The notes beneath the pieces were generated by a model, which was given only the letters and a program-made list of their open reading frames with translations, was not told where the DNA came from and did no database searches. The position numbers and the translations under genes were made by a program. Below are positions 28,371 through 33,804 of a stretch of DNA of 33,804 nucleotides, piece by piece. The stretch is from an uncultured Clostridia bacterium (lineage in GTDB: Bacteria; Bacillota; Clostridia; Lachnospirales; CALKRZ01): the NCBI GenBank assembly GCA_937989765.1, contig CALKRZ010000244.1, forward strand, positions 1-33,804, in the 5' to 3' direction. Positions within the stretch are counted from its first letter, which is position 1. Every line of letters begins with the position of its first letter.

Positions 28371-29816
28371 TTGACAGGGAATAGAAAATATAGTCGACAT
28401 TTTATTATTATGCGGCAAGAAGCGCAGGGGTATGGAGTAGAGGCTAAGGAGCCTACAGGATACTGTAAGATTGAAGTAAGGGATGGCAAGGCAAAGGCTC
28501 AAACTTTCGTACAAGGACTGAAGGCTTTATCAGAAGGTGGGGTGTATAAAGCCTGTTTTATCGGCAAAACATCAGAGGGTATGGTGGGAATCCCAGCAGG
28601 GGTTATCCGTATAGATGGGCACGGTCGAGGAGAAGCAAAGTGGGAGTTTGATCCTGATCGAATCGGTGGGCTAGACCTAGCCATAGAAGGAGTAGAAGCG
28701 GTAGCAGTGCTAGTAAAAAATGATCGAAGCATGGGTAAGGAAATTATTTCACCCTTGGTAGGGTATAAAGAAAAGGAAATCGCATGGAAGCATAACTTTG
28801 AAGAAGTAGGTGTGCAGCAAGATAGAGATATAGCTCACAAACAGGAACCTGTGACAGTAGAGTCGGCAGCGATTGAAGAAATAATTGAAGAAACAGTGGA
28901 AGAGATAGTGGAAGACATCGTCTTAGAGCAAAAACAAGAGCCTATGCAGATGCCAGAAGATTCTCGAATGGTAGAGCCTGTGGTAGAGCCTATTGTAGAG
29001 GCAAGTATGGAACCACATGGAGAAATGAATGACTACTGGGCAGATCGAGAGGATGCAGAAAGAAAAGTCCAGCCTGAGCAGGAGCTCAGTAAGGAAGTAA
29101 TACCAGATGCATGGGGAAATGATGAAGGTGATAGTCAAGAACTCTGTGGTACGGCAAAAGATTTTTATAATAATCTTTTAGAAGATATTTGTGTTTCTGA
29201 AGAGAGTATGCCCGTGTTTCAGCCAGAAGCATGCCAACAGCAAGTCAAGGATGCGGATACATATCTCTATCATCAAGCATTTCATAGTATGGTAGATCAA
29301 TATAAGCAAGAGTTACATACAGTAGACCACATAAAGTATACCCCGCCTCCTGTAGCACCAAAGGAGGTACAGCCAATAATCTCAGTGGAAACACCCTATT
29401 GTTCTTGCCAAGATGAAACAGAAGATATGGACATAGAAATACAAAGCTTATTTGATATACAAGAAAAGGATATTACCTACATGATGGAGCACCAACCCGT
29501 GATGAATCCATTTGAAAAACAAGAGGAAGGGATTAAGTGGATACGAATCTGCATCCGAGATTTGGCAGTACTCCCTATTAGTGCATGGAGATATATGACA
29601 TGTCCTTTGGTTATAGCAGGAAACATGAAATATAAACATCTGATGTTAGGCATGTACCAAAAAGAAAATATAAAGAGATATATAGTAGGTGTTCCTGATG
29701 TGTATAATGAAGCGCAGCAAACACCAGCAGCTCAATTAGGTTTTCATCAGTTTAAATGCTGTCAGGATAAAGAAGCACAAGCAGGGGAGTATGGATATTG
29801 GATTATGGAAATATAA
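28371..29816 (+). CDS. Uncharacterised clostridial protein with Glu/Val-rich central region
   Basis: Long ORF; TTG at 28371 follows ggaggagggg and begins TGNRKYSRHFIIMRQEAQGYGVEAKEPTGYCKIEVRDGKAKAQTFVQGLK. ORF-track ATG at 28305 has no convincing RBS. Confidence 0.8.
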   Translation: MTGNRKYSRHFIIMRQEAQGYGVEAKEPTGYCKIEVRDGKAKAQTFVQGLKALSEGGVYKACFIGKTSEGMVGIPAGVIRIDGHGRGEAKWEFDPDRIGGLDLAIEGVEAVAVLVKNDRSMGKEIISPLVGYKEKEIAWKHNFEEVGVQQDRDIAHKQEPVTVESAAIEEIIEETVEEIVEDIVLEQKQEPMQMPEDSRMVEPVVEPIVEASMEPHGEMNDYWADREDAERKVQPEQELSKEVIPDAWGNDEGDSQELCGTAKDFYNNLLEDICVSEESMPVFQPEACQQQVKDADTYLYHQAFHSMVDQYKQELHTVDHIKYTPPPVAPKEVQPIISVETPYCSCQDETEDMDIEIQSLFDIQEKDITYMMEHQPVMNPFEKQEEGIKWIRICIRDLAVLPISAWRYMTCPLVIAGNMKYKHLMLGMYQKENIKRYIVGVPDVYNEAQQTPAAQLGFHQFKCCQDKEAQAGEYGYWIMEI

Positions 29817-29859
29817 AAAAAAGCATGACCTCCTAAGAAAGGGTGTCATGCTTTTTTTT
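29815..29859. terminator. Bidirectional terminator between convergent genes
   Basis: AAAAAAAAGCATGAC-ctcctaagaaagggt-GTCATGCTTTTTTTT. Confidence 0.9.
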
Positions 29860-31015
29860 GTATACTGATCATGGTAAGATCATCTCGAAATAGGGTAGAG
29901 TTTTGATATTCATGCAGATAAGCGAGCATACTGGCTATCGTAGATCCTGTGCCGATAGAGATCGACGATAGAATATTTTCAAGATCTGCGGTATCAAGCA
30001 TATACCCCTTCAAATCAAATATTTCTACAGCTCCATCGGAAAAACAAAGCAGAGTATCTCCAACGCATAGGGTGGTTTCAGAGATAGAGAAGGTGAGCAT
30101 ATGGGAGCGAAACATCCCTAAAATAGGACAGTTGGATAGTAATTCCATAGGTTGTACCCCACTTCTTAAGACATATTGTGGGATATGTCCGGCACTCGCA
30201 TAATGAAGGACATGGGTCTTGATATTTAGAATGCCAATAAACATAGTAGCAAATGTATCAGGGGAAGTTTTTTCTAAGACCTCATTATTGATGGTAATCA
30301 TAAAGGTATGAAGAAAATCGGAGATGCAAGAAAAATCTATAAATTTCAGATGATAGTCCACTGTAGACTTTACTAAACTCGCTACAACAGCGGATAGGAT
30401 TCCATGACTAGATATATCACATATGTAAAAGTATAGATGAGAGTCATCTATACGACATATATCATAAATATCTCCACCTACCTCGTCACAGCATTGGTAG
30501 AAGGTATCGATGGATAGGGAAGGTATTTGAGGGATGAATTTTGGTAGGAGATTACTAATGAGGGTTTTAGCCGAGTCCATAATGCTGAGTAGATATTGAT
30601 TTTGCTCTTGAATCTGTTTTTGCATTTGTTTTATTTCCAGCGCCATATTCTTTTTCAGGATGGCTTGTTGTAGGATGTGAATCAGATTATCAGAGGATGT
30701 GGGTTTTAATATATAATCAAATGCCCCACGTTTGAGCGCTTGGATCGCATTATCCATATCACCATGACCCGTTAACACTATAATGCCGATCTCAGGCATA
30801 TACTGTAAAAATGCATCAATCAGCTCAAGTCCCGATAATCCTGGCAGACGCATATCTGTAATGATGGCATCGATCAAAGGAGTGTTTTCACGAAAATAAG
30901 ATAAGGCCTCTTGAGGATCATCAAAATCTATTACCTCGAAGTCTTCTAATTCTAAAACAAATTTTAAATTTTCTAAGATAAGGATTTCATCATCTATGAG
31001 TAATATTTTTCCCAT
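29846..31015 (-). CDS. Response regulator with C-terminal PP2C/SpoIIE-type (RsbU-like) phosphatase domain
   Basis: Receiver MGKILLIDDEILILENL...DAIITDMRLPGLSGLELI...IIVLTGHGDMDNAIQALKRGAFDYILKP; phosphatase CCDEVGGDIYDICRIDDSHLYFYICDISSHGILSAVVASL...LHYASAGHIPQYV...GDTLLCFSDGAVEIFD...FRDDLTMISIQ. Confidence 0.93.
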   Translation of the reverse strand: MGKILLIDDEILILENLKFVLELEDFEVIDFDDPQEALSYFRENTPLIDAIITDMRLPGLSGLELIDAFLQYMPEIGIIVLTGHGDMDNAIQALKRGAFDYILKPTSSDNLIHILQQAILKKNMALEIKQMQKQIQEQNQYLLSIMDSAKTLISNLLPKFIPQIPSLSIDTFYQCCDEVGGDIYDICRIDDSHLYFYICDISSHGILSAVVASLVKSTVDYHLKFIDFSCISDFLHTFMITINNEVLEKTSPDTFATMFIGILNIKTHVLHYASAGHIPQYVLRSGVQPMELLSNCPILGMFRSHMLTFSISETTLCVGDTLLCFSDGAVEIFDLKGYMLDTADLENILSSISIGTGSTIASMLAYLHEYQNSTLFRDDLTMISIQKKA

Positions 31016-31099
31016 GGTGTTACCTCCGAATTACTAGAACTGGCATATAGTGTAATATATTTTTTATAAAAAGCAAGGATTTTACTACATAAAACAAAA

Positions 31100-31136
31100 A
31101 CAAGATGCATTCATGAGGATAACGGATGCATCTTGT
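31100..31136 (-). terminator. Rho-independent terminator for the minus-strand MCP gene
   Basis: ACAAGATGCAT...ATGCATCTTGT; on the minus strand the stem is followed by TTTTGTTTT. Confidence 0.75.
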
Positions 31137-31175
31137 ACAATAAATCATCCTAGTTTGGTTGTGTTATTTTGAGCA

Positions 31176-32981
31176 TTATAGTTTAAATACAGAGACGATT
31201 TTCTCTAGCTCTACGGACATTTGATTCATTTTATCCACCATCTGTACATTCTGTTCCGTAGAGGCAGTTTGTTCTTGTACAGAGGCAGAAATTTCTTCTG
31301 CCAAAGAAGAAAAGCCTTGGGCGATAGCGGTTATTTCATAAAAAGATTTCTGTGCTTCTTCTTTATTTTTTTCTACTTGTTTAATATTTTGGAGCATTTC
31401 GGATACTTTCAGTACTGTATTTTTTGTAGCATCATTGATCCGCATAAATACTTTAAGCGCATCTTTTGAAGCTTGGTCAGAGTCTTTTACTACAATCTTT
31501 GCAGCATCCATATTTTGTTTAGCTTTATGAACTTCTTGGTGCACTTGAGAAGTAAGTTGTTCAATTTCTTTTGTGGAATGGGCGGTTTGCTCAGATAGCT
31601 TTCGAATTTCATCGGCTACCACTGCAAAGCCTTTACCAGACTCCCCAGCTCGGGCAGCCTCAATAGCAGCATTTAATGCCAACAAGTTAGTTTGTTCTGC
31701 AATATTTTGTATCACAGTGATAATATTACTGATAGAACTGGACTGATCTGCTAGCGAAAGGATGCTTTCAGACATTTTTTCTGTGATATCACTATTGGCT
31801 TTAAATTTAGCACTGATAATTTCCATAGCAGCAAATCCAGTTTGATTGGCTTTTTCTGTTTCGGTAGTATAGTCATACATTTGAGTAGAATTCACGACCA
31901 TCTCATCTACCTTTTTGGAGAGAAGATCTAAAGTTTCCCTGCCATTTTCAATCTGGAATACTTCTTCTGTAGCCCCATTGGCTAATTCTTCAATAGCCTT
32001 AGCGACTTGTTCGATAGAAATTTGATTTTGCTGCGAATTCTGATTAATGATAGCAGTATTTTTTACTAAAGTACTTGTAAACTGCTTATTTTTGCTCATC
32101 ATTTCTCGCAAAGCAAGTCGCATATCAAATATAGCTGTGGCGATAATGCCCGTTTCATCATTATTTTTTTCCAGACCTTCAAAGGCTGGATCGTATAATA
32201 AGTTAAACGCAGCTGTACGATTTACCAATTCTGAAAGCTTTATAATAGGAGAAGAAATTTTGTTTCCAATAGAAAAAGCAATCCATATGATGCCAAGTAA
32301 AGTAAGTAGATTAATAGCTGTGATGAGCATATTTATTTGCTGGAGCTGTTCTTGAAATCTATTTTGAATACTACCGATTGTCAGGTGGATATCGTCTGTA
32401 TAATTACCCGTTCCGATGATCCAATCATAGGGTTGTATATACATACTATAACCTCTTTTTTGCAGGGGCTCAGTAGTGCCCTTTTTGGGAAAATAGTAGT
32501 TCGTATATCCGCCTCCAGCCATCGCTTGATTTCGTAATTCCTGAATAATCATTGTACCATAGGCATCTTGTAAGCTATCCCTATTTGTACCTTCTACGTC
32601 TTCGCGACCCAAGAGGACTACATTGGTTCCATCGCTAGTATCAGCCCAAAAGTATCCTTCTTCGCCGTACCGAAGATCTCGTAGTACATTTTCAGCCATT
32701 TGCTTACCTTGTTCTTTAGAAATAATGTCAGCTTCTACTTGTGTATGAATACTATGCAGGAGGGTAGATGCAGTTTCTACTTGAGACTTGATCATAGCAT
32801 CATAATCTTCGTATAGTACTGTATTTAATTCTGAGCGGGTATAAATAGTTACTGCATTCATCAAATATATAGTGATTGCTGCATTGGCAAACATTAAGAA
32901 AATAGTAACTCCAATCAGTGCTGTAAGTATTTTTCTTCTAATACTGGATCGACCATGTTTTGTGTACTCTCTTTTTGGCAT
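31176..32981 (-). CDS. Methyl-accepting chemotaxis protein with extracellular Cache (sCache_2-like) sensor
   Basis: TM - Cache ([41 protein letters not shown]...[14 protein letters not shown]) - TM - HAMP-like - MCP core [40 protein letters not shown]. Confidence 0.95.
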   Translation of the reverse strand: MPKREYTKHGRSSIRRKILTALIGVTIFLMFANAAITIYLMNAVTIYTRSELNTVLYEDYDAMIKSQVETASTLLHSIHTQVEADIISKEQGKQMAENVLRDLRYGEEGYFWADTSDGTNVVLLGREDVEGTNRDSLQDAYGTMIIQELRNQAMAGGGYTNYYFPKKGTTEPLQKRGYSMYIQPYDWIIGTGNYTDDIHLTIGSIQNRFQEQLQQINMLITAINLLTLLGIIWIAFSIGNKISSPIIKLSELVNRTAAFNLLYDPAFEGLEKNNDETGIIATAIFDMRLALREMMSKNKQFTSTLVKNTAIINQNSQQNQISIEQVAKAIEELANGATEEVFQIENGRETLDLLSKKVDEMVVNSTQMYDYTTETEKANQTGFAAMEIISAKFKANSDITEKMSESILSLADQSSSISNIITVIQNIAEQTNLLALNAAIEAARAGESGKGFAVVADEIRKLSEQTAHSTKEIEQLTSQVHQEVHKAKQNMDAAKIVVKDSDQASKDALKVFMRINDATKNTVLKVSEMLQNIKQVEKNKEEAQKSFYEITAIAQGFSSLAEEISASVQEQTASTEQNVQMVDKMNQMSVELEKIVSVFKL

Positions 32982-33180
32982 ACCTAACGCCTCCTTTATG
33001 ATGCATGTATATACTAGTATTGTACAATATGTCTAAAAATGTTTCAATGTAAATCAATGCAAATAATATCCCTGATCCTATTCAACTAATCATATTTTTT
33101 ATAAAAAATAGTTTGAAGATTGTTTAACAGAGGAGTATTATATAAGGTAGGAATGAAGAGGGAATGGCAAGTAGGGGGGC

Positions 33181-33690
33181 ATGATGATGATAAGTATTCG
33201 GGGATATAAAGATGAAGATGAGGCATATATTGAGTACTGGGAACAGCAAAGGGAGATTTTTTCTTATCTGTGCCATACGAAGCCTAGATGTTTTCGACAA
33301 GGAACACCGCTTGATGAAAGCAGTACAAAGTGGTATATTATAGAAGTAGAAAATGTATCCATAGGATCTGTATGGATAGAAGAGATGGCAGCAGGGAAAG
33401 GAAAGTTAGGTATATGGATTGGAGATCCTACTAGACGGAATATGGGGATCGGAAAACAAGTAGTCAAGCAGATGATCGACTGGGCATTTACTGTGTGGGG
33501 ACTTGAAGAGATATACCTGAGAGTAAGACAAAATAATCGAAGAGCCATCCAATGTTACAAAAAATGCGGCTTTGTACTAGTCAAAGAATATCCAAAAATG
33601 CGTTTTGCAGATGGATCTTATCAAGGAATTTATGAAATGACCCTATATAGAAATGGGATATCTGAAAAAGTATGTGGGGACAAAGTATAA
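33181..33690 (+). CDS. GNAT-family N-acetyltransferase
   Basis: LGIWIGDPTRRNMGIGKQVVKQMIDWAFTVWGLEEIYLRVRQNNRRAIQCYKKCGFVLV, GNAT acetyl-CoA binding pattern. Confidence 0.9.
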   Translation: MMMISIRGYKDEDEAYIEYWEQQREIFSYLCHTKPRCFRQGTPLDESSTKWYIIEVENVSIGSVWIEEMAAGKGKLGIWIGDPTRRNMGIGKQVVKQMIDWAFTVWGLEEIYLRVRQNNRRAIQCYKKCGFVLVKEYPKMRFADGSYQGIYEMTLYRNGISEKVCGDKV

Positions 33691-33804
33691 GGCAACTGAA
33701 AGAAAATAACTGGTCAAAGATGCTGAGGATATTTTGTGTCAGACAAGGAAGCAGGTTCCGTTGCTAGTGGAACTATCAGCGGGTTCTGCTGACGCGGTAT
33801 GACG

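Noticed and set aside
1-33804. CRISPR array, anti-phage defence island, prophage or biosynthetic gene cluster
   Set aside because: No spaced direct repeats, cas genes, phage structural genes, or biosynthetic core enzymes were visible; the only accessory material is the small RHS/Rpn patch.

Overview
The window looks like a chromosomal segment from a spore-forming, low-GC Clostridia-type Firmicute. No rRNA, tRNA, CRISPR array or intact insertion sequence was recognised. Signal transduction dominates: two methyl-accepting chemotaxis proteins (one cut by the window start), a substrate-binding-domain/PAS sensor histidine kinase, a CheA-like kinase ending in a CheX-like domain with an overlapping response-regulator gene, a 1995-aa Ser/Thr kinase/ATPase/GAF/CheA-like kinase, and a response regulator fused to a PP2C/SpoIIE phosphatase. 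There are also sporulation/germination genes (gerQ-like, cwlJ-like, ytfJ-like) and housekeeping genes (deoD, glgX-like debranching enzyme, GDPD, MFS transporter, rsmA, DHH phosphoesterase, GNAT). A small accessory patch at about 12.18-13.75 kb holds a decayed RHS/YD fragment and an Rpn/PD-(D/E)XK nuclease. The observations most worth following up are: (1) two otherwise unrelated giant kinases that share the same C-terminal PAS-like/Hpt/CheA-ATPase module without a recognisable CheW-like domain; (2) a 131-nt, nearly palindromic structured element between deoD and its terminator; (3) an unusual overlapping junction between an SLH-domain gene and a DHH phosphoesterase that seems to lack its normal N-terminus. 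All family assignments come from reading motifs by eye; no database search was run.
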